From Nonomuraea guangzhouensis (GTDB lineage Bacteria; Actinomycetota; Actinomycetes; Streptosporangiales; Streptosporangiaceae): a stretch of 64,000 bases of DNA. The position numbers and the translations under genes were made by a program. The stretch spans positions 124,001 to 188,000 of the forward strand of contig NZ_JAHKRM010000013.1 of the NCBI RefSeq assembly GCF_019396345.1, written 5' to 3'. The notes below the pieces were generated by a model. It did not search any database and was not told the DNA's origin. It saw nothing but the letters and a program-made list of their open reading frames with translations. Within the stretch, counting starts at the first letter, position 1. Each line of letters starts with the position of its first letter. Positions 8,516 through 17,123 of the stretch are shown here, piece by piece.

Positions 8516-9171
8516 ACGAGTCTGAACTGATGGTCCTGCCCCTGGTGGTCAGGATCGAGAGAGCGACGCCGCCCGAGCGTACTGACGCGCTGGAGGCGGC
8601 CGCGATGGCGGTGCTGAGCCTGCTCGACGACCCCGGCGAGTGGGGTGAGGAGCTGCACGCCTGGCAGTCCACCGGCAAGATCCGCAAGGTCGTGCGCCGG
8701 GCCAGGGGAGCCGAGTGGCGCAGGGCGGTCGCCCTGCCCGGCCGCACCATCGAGCACCGTACGGCCGAGGTGCGCGTGCACCCGCCCGTGCCGCTCGACG
8801 ACTGGCCGAGAGACCTCGCCAGGCTGCAGGTTTCGGGCACCGAGCTGACCGACGGCGGCGAACTCACGCCCGCGGAGCCGCCGATCCTGTGGGCCAACCC
8901 CGGGCTCGCCATGTCGGCGGGCAAGGCCATGGCCCAGGCCGGGCACGCCGCCCAGCTCGCCTGGTGGGCCAGCGACCAGGCAGAGCGTGCCGCCTGGCGG
9001 GCGGCCGGGCTGGGCGTGTCCGTGCGCACCGCGGCGGCGGCCGACTTCGAGTCGATGGTGGCGGCGGGGCTGCCGGTGGTGCGCGACGCCGGGTTCACCG
9101 AGATCGAGCCGGGCTCGTGTACGTTCGTCGCCGACGCGCCGTGGCTGTATGGGCGGGTCGCTAGATCGTGA
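8512..9171 (+). CDS. Peptidyl-tRNA hydrolase, PTH2 family
   Basis: A 219-residue protein whose C-terminal 110 residues match the PTH2 (bacterial/archaeal type II peptidyl-tRNA hydrolase) fold: MSAGKAMAQAGHAAQLAWW (the conserved GK...A...GHA helix) followed by a strand-turn region GLPVVRDAGFTEIEPGS that corresponds to the V-x-D-A-G-x-T motif. The N-terminal 120 residues have no PTH2 counterpart and may be a lineage-specific domain. PTH2 enzymes release peptides from stalled peptidyl-tRNA; here the role is likely accessory to the canonical Pth encoded elsewhere. It overlaps the MFS stop by 4 bp and the convergent DUF3616 gene by 11 bp. Confidence 0.7.
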   Translation: MNESELMVLPLVVRIERATPPERTDALEAAAMAVLSLLDDPGEWGEELHAWQSTGKIRKVVRRARGAEWRRAVALPGRTIEHRTAEVRVHPPVPLDDWPRDLARLQVSGTELTDGGELTPAEPPILWANPGLAMSAGKAMAQAGHAAQLAWWASDQAERAAWRAAGLGVSVRTAAAADFESMVAAGLPVVRDAGFTEIEPGSCTFVADAPWLYGRVARS

Positions 9172-10156
9172 TCACGTCGGCCAGGACGCCGCCCGCCGGG
9201 GTGATCCGCTCGGGCGACGGGCTGTCGTAGACGATCATCAGTCTGCCGTCCGGCAGCAACGCCATCCCCTCGGGATGGTCGCAGCCGATGCCGTACGGCA
9301 GCTCGGCGACCGTCTCCAGCTCCTCCGCCGGGACCACGTCGCCGGCCCGGTGGACCCGCCAGCGCAGGACGCGTACCGGCCCGTCGAGGTCCATGGTCGG
9401 CCCGGCGAGCAGCAGCACGTCGCGGCCGTACGGGCACAGGTCCCGCACGCCCAGCCCGCCCAGGTTCAGGAAGTGCTTGCGGTACGGTGCGCTCAGCCGC
9501 AGCCTGCCCGGCTCGGTCTCGACCGGACTGATCTCCAGGACCACCGCCCAGCCGCGCAGCACCGGGCCGCGCAGGCCCAGGTAGACCCGCTCGTCCAGCA
9601 CCGCGATGCCCTCGACGTCGAGGCCGTTGTCCTTGCCCGGCAGCGCGAGGAACGGCGCGAGGTGCGGGTCGTCTTCCAGGTGGGCGGCCAGGTTGTGCCG
9701 GCCCGACAGGATCGCTCCCGGCAGCGGGGCGTTGGTGGCGGGGTCCAGCGGCAGGCGTACCAGGACGAAGCGGTTCTCCTCGCGGATCACGCTCGCCAGC
9801 CGTTTGACGGCCTTGGCCGGGTCCTTCGACTTGACGCGGCGGCGCTTGAGGCTGTGTGAGCCGACGGCCCACAGGTGGCCGTCCGCCCGGGCCAGGCCCT
9901 CGATGTCCGCCTCGTCCTCCGGGCCCGCGGGGAGCGGTACGTAGTCGGCCAGCCGGAAGGTGCGCTGGCCGCCGTAGTGTGCCCCGGACCAGGCCAGATG
10001 CTCGATGGTGGCGGTCTCGTCACCGGCTACCCACAGGCCCGTGCCGTCGTGCCGCAGTGCGGAGAGGTTCGTGTGCGTTTCGGAAGCCTGAGAGGCCGGG
10101 TCAAATCGGAGCTCCACCTGTTCCACGAAGCCATGATTGCACTTCGGTAGCTTCAT
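9161..10156 (-). CDS. DUF3616-domain protein
   Basis: A 331-residue protein that matches DUF3616 over nearly its full length, a beta-rich fold probably forming a propeller (repeated strands such as LWVAGDETATIEHL, DIEGLARADGHLWAVGSHS, DVEGIAVLDERVYLGLRGPV). The DIEG and DVEG turns with acidic residues could bind a divalent metal. No signal peptide is seen, so it is probably cytoplasmic. The function is unknown. It is convergent with the PTH2 gene (11-bp overlap) and divergent from the gene starting near 10229. Confidence 0.75.
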   Translation of the reverse strand: MKLPKCNHGFVEQVELRFDPASQASETHTNLSALRHDGTGLWVAGDETATIEHLAWSGAHYGGQRTFRLADYVPLPAGPEDEADIEGLARADGHLWAVGSHSLKRRRVKSKDPAKAVKRLASVIREENRFVLVRLPLDPATNAPLPGAILSGRHNLAAHLEDDPHLAPFLALPGKDNGLDVEGIAVLDERVYLGLRGPVLRGWAVVLEISPVETEPGRLRLSAPYRKHFLNLGGLGVRDLCPYGRDVLLLAGPTMDLDGPVRVLRWRVHRAGDVVPAEELETVAELPYGIGCDHPEGMALLPDGRLMIVYDSPSPERITPAGGVLADVITI

Positions 10157-10228
10157 AAGCGGAATGCTGGGATTTGTCGTACGCTCCCGATCGTGCTCGA
10201 TGGGGATGATGGGACCAAAGGTTCCCGT

Positions 10229-11101
10229 GTGAGAACTGCTGCCAGACCGGGAACCCCTGCTTCTCCGCCCAGGCGCTCTCGCATCGGCGACATGCGGATG
10301 CGGGATGTATACCGGGGGCTCGCAGTGGCGACCGCGGTGGCGGTCGTCGCTGCCACGCTGGTCATGCTGCTCCCGTCGCGGCCGGACGAGGTCGCCGCAC
10401 GGCCGGTTGCCGCGCCATCGACCGTGCCGGCCTCGTCCGGGCCCGCCCCTTCTGCCTCGGCTTCAGTCTCGGCCGAACCGTCGGCGACGCCTTCGGCGGC
10501 TGATTCCGCGACCGCGGCGCCCGCTCCCCGGACGACGCCCTCTCCCGGCTCGTCGCTGGCGCCCGGGTACACGGCCATGGAGGCCCTGTACGCCGATCGC
10601 AGGCTCCCCAAGCTGCCGAAGAAGCCCGGGCGGGTGGCGATGGCCAAGCCCGGCAAGCGGGTGTTCCAGGACAAGCGCACCGGACTGGCCGTGCCCAGGC
10701 TCGCCAAGCCGTGGAAGGCGCACCACGCGGCGCCGTTCACCAGCAAGCAGGTGCTCCCGCTGCGGCGCGGCTCGAACCAGCGGGGCATGCTCGTCACCTG
10801 CCCGCTCCCGATCGAGGCGCAGAAGTCGGTGCGCGACACCGCGCTGCTCGCCGCCCGCTGGACGCTCAACCATCACCCCAAGGGCGCGCGGATCCGCTGG
10901 CTGGCCTCCCAGCCGGACAAGGGCGGCTGGCTGCTCGTCTATCAGGTGCGGTACGGCAAGCACGTCTCCCGGGCGGCCGTGGTGGTGCTCGACGGGGGAA
11001 TGGCCAAGCCGGGGCTGGCGTTCGTGACAGTGCCGGACTCACAGCGGACCAGGTGGCGTGACATCACGCGCGTGGTTTCCGGGGTGCGTGTTCTAGGCTA
11101 G
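10229..11101 (+). CDS. Membrane-anchored protein with Pro/Ala/Ser-rich linker
   Basis: A 290-residue hypothetical protein. A short basic N terminus leads to one hydrophobic anchor (GLAVATAVAVVAATLVMLL), then about 80 residues rich in Ala, Pro and Ser typical of an extracytoplasmic spacer, then a compact domain of about 170 residues (from about TAMEALYADRRLPKLPKKPG to the C terminus). The GTG at 10229 was chosen because AAAGG lies 7-8 nt upstream; a GTG at 10193 and an ATG at 10292 are alternatives. It lies 35 bp before ftsH on the same strand, so co-transcription is possible. The extracellular domain is not recognised. Confidence 0.6.
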   Translation: MRTAARPGTPASPPRRSRIGDMRMRDVYRGLAVATAVAVVAATLVMLLPSRPDEVAARPVAAPSTVPASSGPAPSASASVSAEPSATPSAADSATAAPAPRTTPSPGSSLAPGYTAMEALYADRRLPKLPKKPGRVAMAKPGKRVFQDKRTGLAVPRLAKPWKAHHAAPFTSKQVLPLRRGSNQRGMLVTCPLPIEAQKSVRDTALLAARWTLNHHPKGARIRWLASQPDKGGWLLVYQVRYGKHVSRAAVVVLDGGMAKPGLAFVTVPDSQRTRWRDITRVVSGVRVLG

Positions 11102-11136
11102 AAGATCATGGTGCGGCGATATGGGGGAGTGACGCC

Positions 11137-13098
11137 GTGGAACGCTCAGGTCAGCCAAAGGTGCCTGACAAGCGCTCGGGCAAGCCGCAGGCGCCTGACA
11201 GGGAGAAGCCCAAGCCGCCCTGGCGCGCGGAAGGGCTGCCCGGCTCGGCCGGCGGCGGCCGCCCGAAGATCAACTGGTGGCGCTTCGTCATCACGCTGCT
11301 CGTCGTCTACGCGGCGTTCTTCCTGGTCTCGTCCTTCTTCGACTCCGGCTCCGTCGAGACCGTGTCCTACACCGAGTTCACCAAGCAGGTGACGTCGAAG
11401 AACGTCAAGGACATCTACGCGACCGGCCTGTCGGTCGAGGGCGATCTGCGGGCCGCGGCAAAGGACCCCGACAGCGGCAACAAGTCGTACACGAAGTTCA
11501 AGACGGAGATCCCCGCCTTCGCCAACAACGACCAGCTCTACCAGCAGCTGGAGAGCTCCGGGGTCGACATCAAGGCCGATCCGATCAACGGCGGGCGCGG
11601 CTTCTTCCTCAACCTGCTGCTCTCCCTGTTCCCCGTGCTGCTGCTGGCCGGGCTCTGGATCTGGGTCATGCGCCGGGGCGCCAGCATGATGGGCGGCGGC
11701 GGGCTGGGCGGCCTCGGCAGGTCCAAGGCGGCCAAGCCGGTCGAGGCGGGGCAGGTGCGGGCCACGTTCGAGGACGTGGCGGGCATCGACGAGGTCGAGA
11801 ACGAGCTCGTCGAGATCGTCGACTACCTGAAGGACCCCGACAAATACCGCAGGCTCGGCGCCAAGCTGCCCAAGGGCGTGCTCCTCGCCGGGCCTCCCGG
11901 CACCGGCAAGACGCTGCTGGCCCGCGCCGTGGCCGGTGAGGCGAACGTGCCGTTCTTCTCGGCCAGCGCGTCGGAGTTCATCGAGATGATCGTCGGCGTG
12001 GGCGCGTCACGGGTGCGCGACCTGTTCGAGGAGGCGCGCAAGGTCGCCCCCTCGATCGTGTTCATCGACGAGATCGACGCCGTCGGCCGGTCCAGGGGCG
12101 GCGCCGGTGGCATCGGCGGGCACGACGAGCGCGAGCAGACGCTCAACCAGATCCTCACCGAGATGGACGGCTTCTCCGGGGTCGAGGGCGTCATCGTCAT
12201 CGGGGCCACGAACCGGCCCGAGATCCTCGACCAGGCCCTGCTGCGGCCGGGCCGGTTCGACCGCACGGTCCAGGTGGGGCTGCCCGACGCCGCCGGCCGT
12301 ACCGCGATCCTGGCCGTACACAGCAGGAGCGTGCCGCTCGACGGCGAGGTCAGCCTCGACCAGATCGCCAAGACCACGCCCGGCATGACCGGCGCCGACC
12401 TCGCGAACCTCGTCAACGAGGCCGCGCTGCTCGCCGCCAAGCGCGGCAAGGAGAAGGTCGGCATCGCCGACTTCGCCGATGCCCTGGAGAAACTGCAGCT
12501 CGGCGCGGCCCGTAGCATCGTCATGCCGGAGGAGGAGCGCACCAGGACCGCCTTCCACGAGGCCGGCCACGCGCTGCTGGGCATGCTGCAGCCGGGCGCC
12601 GACCCGGTCAGGAAGATCTCGATCATCCCGCGCGGGCGGGCGCTCGGCGTCACGCTGTCCACGCCCGACACCGACCGTTACGCCTACGACGAGCAGTATC
12701 TCCGCGGGCGCATCACCGGCGCGCTCGGCGGCATGGCGGCCGAGCAGGTTGTGTTCGGCGTCATCACCACCGGCGCCGAGAACGACCTGGAGCAGGTCAC
12801 GATGATCGCCCGCGGCATGGTCGGGCGCTGGGGCATGTCGGAGAAGGTCGGCCCGCTGACCATCCTGCCCAACGACGGCCAGCCCCCGCAGGCGTCGCCC
12901 GCCATGCTCGCCACCGTGGACGAGGAGGCGCGGCGGATCGTCGACGAGTGCTACGAACGCGCGCTGCGCGTCCTCAGCGACAACCGCGACAAACTCGACG
13001 CCATCGTCGCCGCCCTGCTGGAGCACGAGACGCTCGACGAGGTCAGTGCCTACGCCGCCGCCGGGCTTTCCGGGACCTTGGACAAGGCCGGAACGTAG
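11137..13098 (+). CDS. ftsH: ATP-dependent zinc metalloprotease FtsH
   Basis: A 653-residue membrane-bound AAA+ protease. In order: a basic proline-rich N terminus, transmembrane helix 1 (about 47-68), the extracytoplasmic FtsH domain (about 70-153), helix 2 (about 155-178), then the AAA+ module with Walker A GPPGTGKT (252-259), Walker B IVFIDEID (307-314) and the second region of homology ATNRPEILDQALLRPGRFDR (357-376), and the M41 peptidase with HEAGH (474-478) and a downstream GAENDLEQ carrying the third zinc ligand. It degrades misfolded or short-lived membrane and cytosolic proteins. The GTG start has GGGGGAG upstream. Actinomycetes often carry more than one ftsH, so this may be a paralogue. 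Confidence 0.95.
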   Translation: MERSGQPKVPDKRSGKPQAPDREKPKPPWRAEGLPGSAGGGRPKINWWRFVITLLVVYAAFFLVSSFFDSGSVETVSYTEFTKQVTSKNVKDIYATGLSVEGDLRAAAKDPDSGNKSYTKFKTEIPAFANNDQLYQQLESSGVDIKADPINGGRGFFLNLLLSLFPVLLLAGLWIWVMRRGASMMGGGGLGGLGRSKAAKPVEAGQVRATFEDVAGIDEVENELVEIVDYLKDPDKYRRLGAKLPKGVLLAGPPGTGKTLLARAVAGEANVPFFSASASEFIEMIVGVGASRVRDLFEEARKVAPSIVFIDEIDAVGRSRGGAGGIGGHDEREQTLNQILTEMDGFSGVEGVIVIGATNRPEILDQALLRPGRFDRTVQVGLPDAAGRTAILAVHSRSVPLDGEVSLDQIAKTTPGMTGADLANLVNEAALLAAKRGKEKVGIADFADALEKLQLGAARSIVMPEEERTRTAFHEAGHALLGMLQPGADPVRKISIIPRGRALGVTLSTPDTDRYAYDEQYLRGRITGALGGMAAEQVVFGVITTGAENDLEQVTMIARGMVGRWGMSEKVGPLTILPNDGQPPQASPAMLATVDEEARRIVDECYERALRVLSDNRDKLDAIVAALLEHETLDEVSAYAAAGLSGTLDKAGT

Positions 13099-13127
13099 CT
13101 AGACGCCGTGCCGGGCACGTCTACTGT

Positions 13128-13670
13128 GTGACACTCCACGACGAGCTTCTCTCAGAGCTCGGCGATGCCGGGCTGGAGGAGGTCGCCGGGCTGCTCGGCA
13201 CCGATATCGCCACGGCCCACAACACGCTCACGCTGGTGTCCGGAACGATCGTGGGCGGCCTGGCCCGCAACGCCGCGCACCCTGACGGCGCGGAGGCGCT
13301 GCGCGGCGCGCTGGACGACCATGTGGACGCGGACCCGTTCAACGGCGACGTGGCGTCGCTGTCGCGTGACGGGCTGAGCATCCTGGGGCACGTACTCGGC
13401 GGGCAGGGCACCGAGCAGGCGGCCGAGGAACTGTCCCGGTTGGTGGGGGTGGATTCCCGCTCGATCATGAGGCTGCTGCCCCTGGTCGCGCCCATGATCA
13501 TGTCGTTGCTGGCCGTACGGGCGACCCGCGGGAGCATGGGCACCGAGGCCGTCGCCGAAGCCCTGAACCAGGAGGACGCCACGCTGCCCGACGAGCTGCG
13601 ACACCTGCTCGCCGGCATCTTCGACAACGACTCCATCGACACACCCGGGCAGCCGAACCTCGATCGGTGA
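13128..13670 (+). CDS. DUF937-domain protein
   Basis: A 180-residue, mostly helical protein matching DUF937 (YidB-like). The pattern is two helical repeats including GLLGTDIATAHNTLTLVSGT and ILGHVLGGQGTEQAAEELSR, with a more hydrophobic segment SIMRLLPLVAPMIMSLLAV in the middle. No signal peptide is visible. The GTG at 13128 follows the ftsH stop by 29 bp and precedes maf by 16 bp, so it probably belongs to the same transcript. The molecular role of the family is not established. Confidence 0.75.
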   Translation: MTLHDELLSELGDAGLEEVAGLLGTDIATAHNTLTLVSGTIVGGLARNAAHPDGAEALRGALDDHVDADPFNGDVASLSRDGLSILGHVLGGQGTEQAAEELSRLVGVDSRSIMRLLPLVAPMIMSLLAVRATRGSMGTEAVAEALNQEDATLPDELRHLLAGIFDNDSIDTPGQPNLDR

Positions 13671-13686
13671 ACGGTAAGCTGATGCG

Positions 13687-14268
13687 GTGATCGTCCTGGC
13701 CTCAGCGTCCCCCGCCCGGCTGGCCCTGCTCCGCAGCGCCGGACTCGACCCCAAGGTAATCGTCAGCGGTGTCGACGAGGAGTCCTACTCCGCCTACTCG
13801 CCCGCGGCGCTCGCCCTAGAACTCGCCAAGGCGAAGGCGGCGGCGGTCGCGAGCGGGCTGGACGAGGGACTGGTCATCGGCTGCGACTCCATCCTCGAGC
13901 TCGACGGCAGGCCGTACGGCAAGCCGGCCACGGCCGAGGAGGTGGCCGAGCGGTGGCGGATCATGCGCGGCCGGACCGGACGCCTGGTGACCGGCCACTG
14001 CGTCATCGACGTACCCGCGGGCCGGCAGGTGGCCGAGGTGTGCACCACCGTGATCCACTTCGGCATGCCGTCCGACCAGGAGATAGCCGCCTACGCCGAC
14101 TCCGGCGAGCCGCTCGGCCTGGCCGGGGCGTTCAGCATCGAGGGGCGGGGCGGCTGGTTCGTCGACGGCATCGAGGGCGACCACGGCAACGTGCTCGGCA
14201 TCTCGCTGCCGCTCGTCCGCAGCCTGTTCGACGAATTGGGCTACGCGGTGACCTCTTTCTGGCGCTAG
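13687..14268 (+). CDS. maf: Maf family nucleotide pyrophosphatase
   Basis: A 193-residue cytoplasmic Maf/Ham1-fold enzyme. The N terminus IVLASASPARLALLRSAGL contains the signature S-x-S-x-x-R nucleotide-binding loop; GCDSILELDGRPYGKP holds the catalytic Asp, and FSIEGRGGWFVDGIEGD is the conserved C-terminal motif. Family members hydrolyse non-canonical or modified NTPs (dTTP, UTP, m5UTP) to monophosphates, as house-cleaning or in division control. The length is normal. It starts with GTG, 16 bp after the DUF937 gene, and an EI24 gene follows after 10 bp. Confidence 0.93.
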   Translation: MIVLASASPARLALLRSAGLDPKVIVSGVDEESYSAYSPAALALELAKAKAAAVASGLDEGLVIGCDSILELDGRPYGKPATAEEVAERWRIMRGRTGRLVTGHCVIDVPAGRQVAEVCTTVIHFGMPSDQEIAAYADSGEPLGLAGAFSIEGRGGWFVDGIEGDHGNVLGISLPLVRSLFDELGYAVTSFWR

Positions 14269-14278
14269 CCTGCCGGGC

Positions 14279-15040
14279 ATGCGATCAGTGCGCGACTTCG
14301 TGGCGGGTGTCGGCTTCTTCCTGCAGGGTGTGGGCTGGGTCGCCAAGCACGGCCGGTGGTGGCTGTTCGGGTTGATCCCGGCGCTGCTGGCTTTCGTGGT
14401 TTATGTGGTGGCGCTGATCTTCCTCGGCACGAACGCCACCGATATGGCGGAATTTCTTACCCCATTCGCCGACACGTGGGGGTGGCGGGACCTCTTCCGG
14501 ACGATGATCGCGATCGCGCTGGTCCTCGGCGGGTTGGCGCTGGCGGTGCTGACCTTCACGGCGCTCACGCTGGCGGTGGGGGAGCCGTTCTACGAGAAGC
14601 TGTCGGCCACGGTGGATCCGCTGCCGGGGGCGGAGGAGCAGCCGTGGTGGCGGACCCTGCCCCGGTCTCTACGGGACAGTCTGGTGACGTTGGGCTATGT
14701 GCTGCTTTTCACCGTGCCGCTGTTCTTCCTGGGGTTCGTGCCGGTGGTCGGGCAGACGGTGGCGCCGGTGCTGGGGGCCCTGGTCTCCGGGTTCTTCCTG
14801 ACGGTGGAGCTGACGACGCTGGCGTTGGAGCGGCGGGGGATGGCGCGTAAGGAGCGGTTCGCGCTGTTGCGGGGGAACAAGGCGGGGGCGCTTGGGTTCG
14901 GGGTGGTGGTGTTCCTGCTGTTCCTGGTGCCGTTCGTGGCGGTCATCGCGATGCCGGCGGCGGTGGCGGGGGCGGCCCTGTTCGTCCGCGACCGCCTTGG
15001 TCCCGACGCCCACTCCCTGACCCCTCAGCCTCGTCACTGA
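14279..15040 (+). CDS. EI24-domain membrane protein (CysZ-like)
   Basis: A 253-residue integral membrane protein of the EI24/CysZ family. It begins with FVAGVGFFLQGVGWV and shows about four to six hydrophobic segments, including WWLFGLIPALLAFVVYVVAL, IAIALVLGGLALAVLTFTAL and GFGVVVFLLFLVPFVAVIAM, with the family-typical loop GEPFYEKLSATVDPLPGAEE between them. CysZ from other bacteria takes up sulfate; in actinobacteria the substrate is not settled, and no sulfur genes lie nearby. It follows maf by 10 bp and is probably the last gene of the ftsH-DUF937-maf set. Confidence 0.85.
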   Translation: MRSVRDFVAGVGFFLQGVGWVAKHGRWWLFGLIPALLAFVVYVVALIFLGTNATDMAEFLTPFADTWGWRDLFRTMIAIALVLGGLALAVLTFTALTLAVGEPFYEKLSATVDPLPGAEEQPWWRTLPRSLRDSLVTLGYVLLFTVPLFFLGFVPVVGQTVAPVLGALVSGFFLTVELTTLALERRGMARKERFALLRGNKAGALGFGVVVFLLFLVPFVAVIAMPAAVAGAALFVRDRLGPDAHSLTPQPRH

Positions 15041-15066
15041 CCGCTGGCTCGCACCGCCTGTTGACC

Positions 15067-15087
15067 ACGACCGCTCGACACGGTCGT
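15067..15087 (+). terminator. Weak hairpin after the EI24 gene
   Basis: ACGACCG (15067-15073) pairs with CGGTCGT (15081-15087) across a 7-nt loop, 27 bp past the EI24 stop. No T tract follows, so it is only a candidate terminator. Confidence 0.25.
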
Positions 15088-15176
15088 CCACAACCCTGCT
15101 CCACCTTCACCCCGTCATCCCCAGAATGCGGTTCGGCGCGTCGTGGACCCCCTCCGCCCAGGCACCCTCATGCCTC

Positions 15177-16247
15177 ATGACGACCAACGCCTCCGAGCCC
15201 TGCCTGACCCTGACCAGCCCCACCGACGTCCTGGCCGCGGTGCCCTATCTCGTGGGCTTTCACCCGGTTGACAGCCTGATCGTGCTCGGCCTCGCCCATG
15301 GCCAGGCCAAGGTGGCGACCCGCTGGCCCCTGCCCTTCCCGCCGGGCACGCTCGACCCGTTGGCCGCGCTGTTCGAGCGGGAGGCCATCACCCACATCAT
15401 CGTGATCGGCTACGGCCCCGGAGACCGGGTCACCCCGGCCGTGGACGAGGCCCGCCACCTGGCCGCCAGGTCAGGCGTCGGCGTGGACGAGGCACTACGG
15501 GCAGAAGACAGCCGCTACTGGTCCTACATCTGCGACACCCCGCACTGCTGCCCACCCGAGGGCACCCCGTACGACCCCACGACCACCCAGATCGCCGCCG
15601 AGGCGACCGTGCACGGCCTGGTGGCCCTCCCCAACCGCCAGAGCCTGGAACGCACCATCGCCCCCATCACTGGCCCCATCCGGGTCGCGATGCGCCGCGC
15701 CACAGCAGAGGCCGTCGCCGACCTGCGCACCAGACTGATGGACAGCACGGACGTGAACGCGTTCGCCCAGCAGTTCGTCGCCCGGGGCATCATCAGAGTC
15801 CGCGCCGCCCTGGCCACCCACGCCGCAGGTGGCCGCCTGGACGACGCGGAAGCGGCCAGACTCGGCCTGGACCTGGCGGTGATCAGAATCCGCGACGAAG
15901 CCTGGACCCTCGCCAGCGACACCCACGCCACCCTCTGGAAAGATCTCACCCGCCGCCTGGAGCCGCGCTTCATCCCACCGGTGGCGTCCCTGCTGGCCAT
16001 GGCCTCCTGGCGGGCCGGCGACAGCGTCCTGGCCACCATCGCCCTCGAACGCGCCCTGACCACCGACCCCAGCTACTCGATGGCCAACCTCCTCATGCAC
16101 GCCCTCCAGCAACTTCTCTCCCCGGCCACCCTGCTCGACCGCCTCCCCACCCCGGCCGAACTGGACACCGCGATGGGCCCTGTTCACGCGGGCTGGCTGA
16201 TCCCCCTGATCAACATCCTCGACGAAGACCACGAAACGGCGGCCTGA
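15177..16247 (+). CDS. DUF4192-domain protein
   Basis: A 356-residue protein of the actinobacteria-specific DUF4192 family. The diagnostic N-terminal block LTSPTDVLAAVPYLVGFHP followed by DSLIVLGL is present, as is the later HCCPPEGTPYDP loop with paired cysteines and the repeat-like C-terminal helices (MASWRAGDSVLATIALERAL). The ATG at 15177 places the conserved block close to the N terminus; an in-frame ATG at 15126 would add 17 poorly conserved residues, and neither has a clear ribosome binding site. The protein is predicted to be cytoplasmic. The function of the family is unknown. Confidence 0.85.
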   Translation: MTTNASEPCLTLTSPTDVLAAVPYLVGFHPVDSLIVLGLAHGQAKVATRWPLPFPPGTLDPLAALFEREAITHIIVIGYGPGDRVTPAVDEARHLAARSGVGVDEALRAEDSRYWSYICDTPHCCPPEGTPYDPTTTQIAAEATVHGLVALPNRQSLERTIAPITGPIRVAMRRATAEAVADLRTRLMDSTDVNAFAQQFVARGIIRVRAALATHAAGGRLDDAEAARLGLDLAVIRIRDEAWTLASDTHATLWKDLTRRLEPRFIPPVASLLAMASWRAGDSVLATIALERALTTDPSYSMANLLMHALQQLLSPATLLDRLPTPAELDTAMGPVHAGWLIPLINILDEDHETAA

Positions 16248-16553
16248 CCTGTGCACCTCATCCCGCAGCCCCACACCCAACCGGCCCTGCCCTCAACCGG
16301 CCCTGCCCTCAACCGGCCCCACCACCAACCGGCCCCCGTCGGCCCCACCACCAACCGGCTCCCGTCGGCCCGGCCACCTGCCGGGCCTGACCACTGACCG
16401 ACCAGATGGCCATCGACCGGTCGAGACCGGGACCCAAACTAACCAGCCTGGTCCGGCTCCTGGCCAGCCTCGATTTCGGGACTGAAGAACTTACAACGGT
16501 GCGTCAGGGGGCAGGGGCCTCGCCGACCGCCCGGATTGTCCGGCGAGACTCCG
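16248..16553. other. Intergenic region with short tandem repeats
   Basis: About 300 bp between the DUF4192 stop and the end of the minus-strand lipoprotein gene. The first half is a C-rich repeat tract (see 16278-16370). The second half (16371-16553) holds no gene or hairpin that I can support. Confidence 0.5.
16278..16370 (+). repeat. C-rich degenerate tandem repeat tract
   Basis: Three near-copies of CAACCGGCCCTGCCCT are followed by two near-copies of a longer unit containing CCAACCGGC and CCCGTCGGCC. The tract lies just after the DUF4192 stop and looks like simple replication slippage in non-coding DNA. Confidence 0.6.
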
Positions 16554-16943
16554 TCACTTCAGGCGTTTGACCCTGAGGCGGTGACCCTTCGTGTTTTGGA
16601 CGGTCCTCTTACCGAGGGCGGACTTGAGCGGGATATCTACCGTGTGGCTCCAGCCGGCACCCACTATGGGGGTGCCCGCAGAGCCGCCAGCGCAGTGCGT
16701 CAGATCAACTCGAACAGTAACGGTGGTTGGTGTCTCCACCGCTTCGGCTCGACCGACTTTCGTGCAGGGAGTGCCCCTGGGAATCCCGGCCACACCCATG
16801 ACCTCCGCAGTCAGAACGGTGCCTTCCCGGGAAAGGCTCACCTGGTTAACGGGCGTGTCCACGGTGTACTCGCGGGGCTCACCCCGACTGCTGCAAGAGC
16901 AGAGGATGCTGAGCGCCAGGAGTACGCCCGTTGCCTTCCTCAT
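16554..16943 (-). CDS. Small probable lipoprotein
   Basis: A 129-residue hypothetical protein. The N terminus MRKATGVLLALSILCSCSS has a basic start, a hydrophobic core and a lipobox-like LCSC ending at Cys17, predicting lipidation and export. The mature part is beta-rich with two further cysteines (in TPCTKVG and LTHCAGG) that could form a disulfide, and ends in a basic tail. A GAGG element precedes the ATG. It lies before the secreted-protein gene at 17124 on the same strand, but about 180 bp away. No family was recognised. Confidence 0.5.
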   Translation of the reverse strand: MRKATGVLLALSILCSCSSRGEPREYTVDTPVNQVSLSREGTVLTAEVMGVAGIPRGTPCTKVGRAEAVETPTTVTVRVDLTHCAGGSAGTPIVGAGWSHTVDIPLKSALGKRTVQNTKGHRLRVKRLK

Positions 16944-17123
16944 GGTTGCCTCAATTACTGGTACTGCCGCCGCTAAAAGGTGCCGAGGCGGCGATGGCGC
17001 GGATCGAAAGTGTCCGTACCACGCTCGCGGCCGGAGCCGGTGTGGGCGCCGCGATCACGCTGATCTTGCCGTTCGCCGGCGTCAGCGGTGAAAAGGCGTG
17101 CGTCGCAGGCTCGGGGCGGCTGC

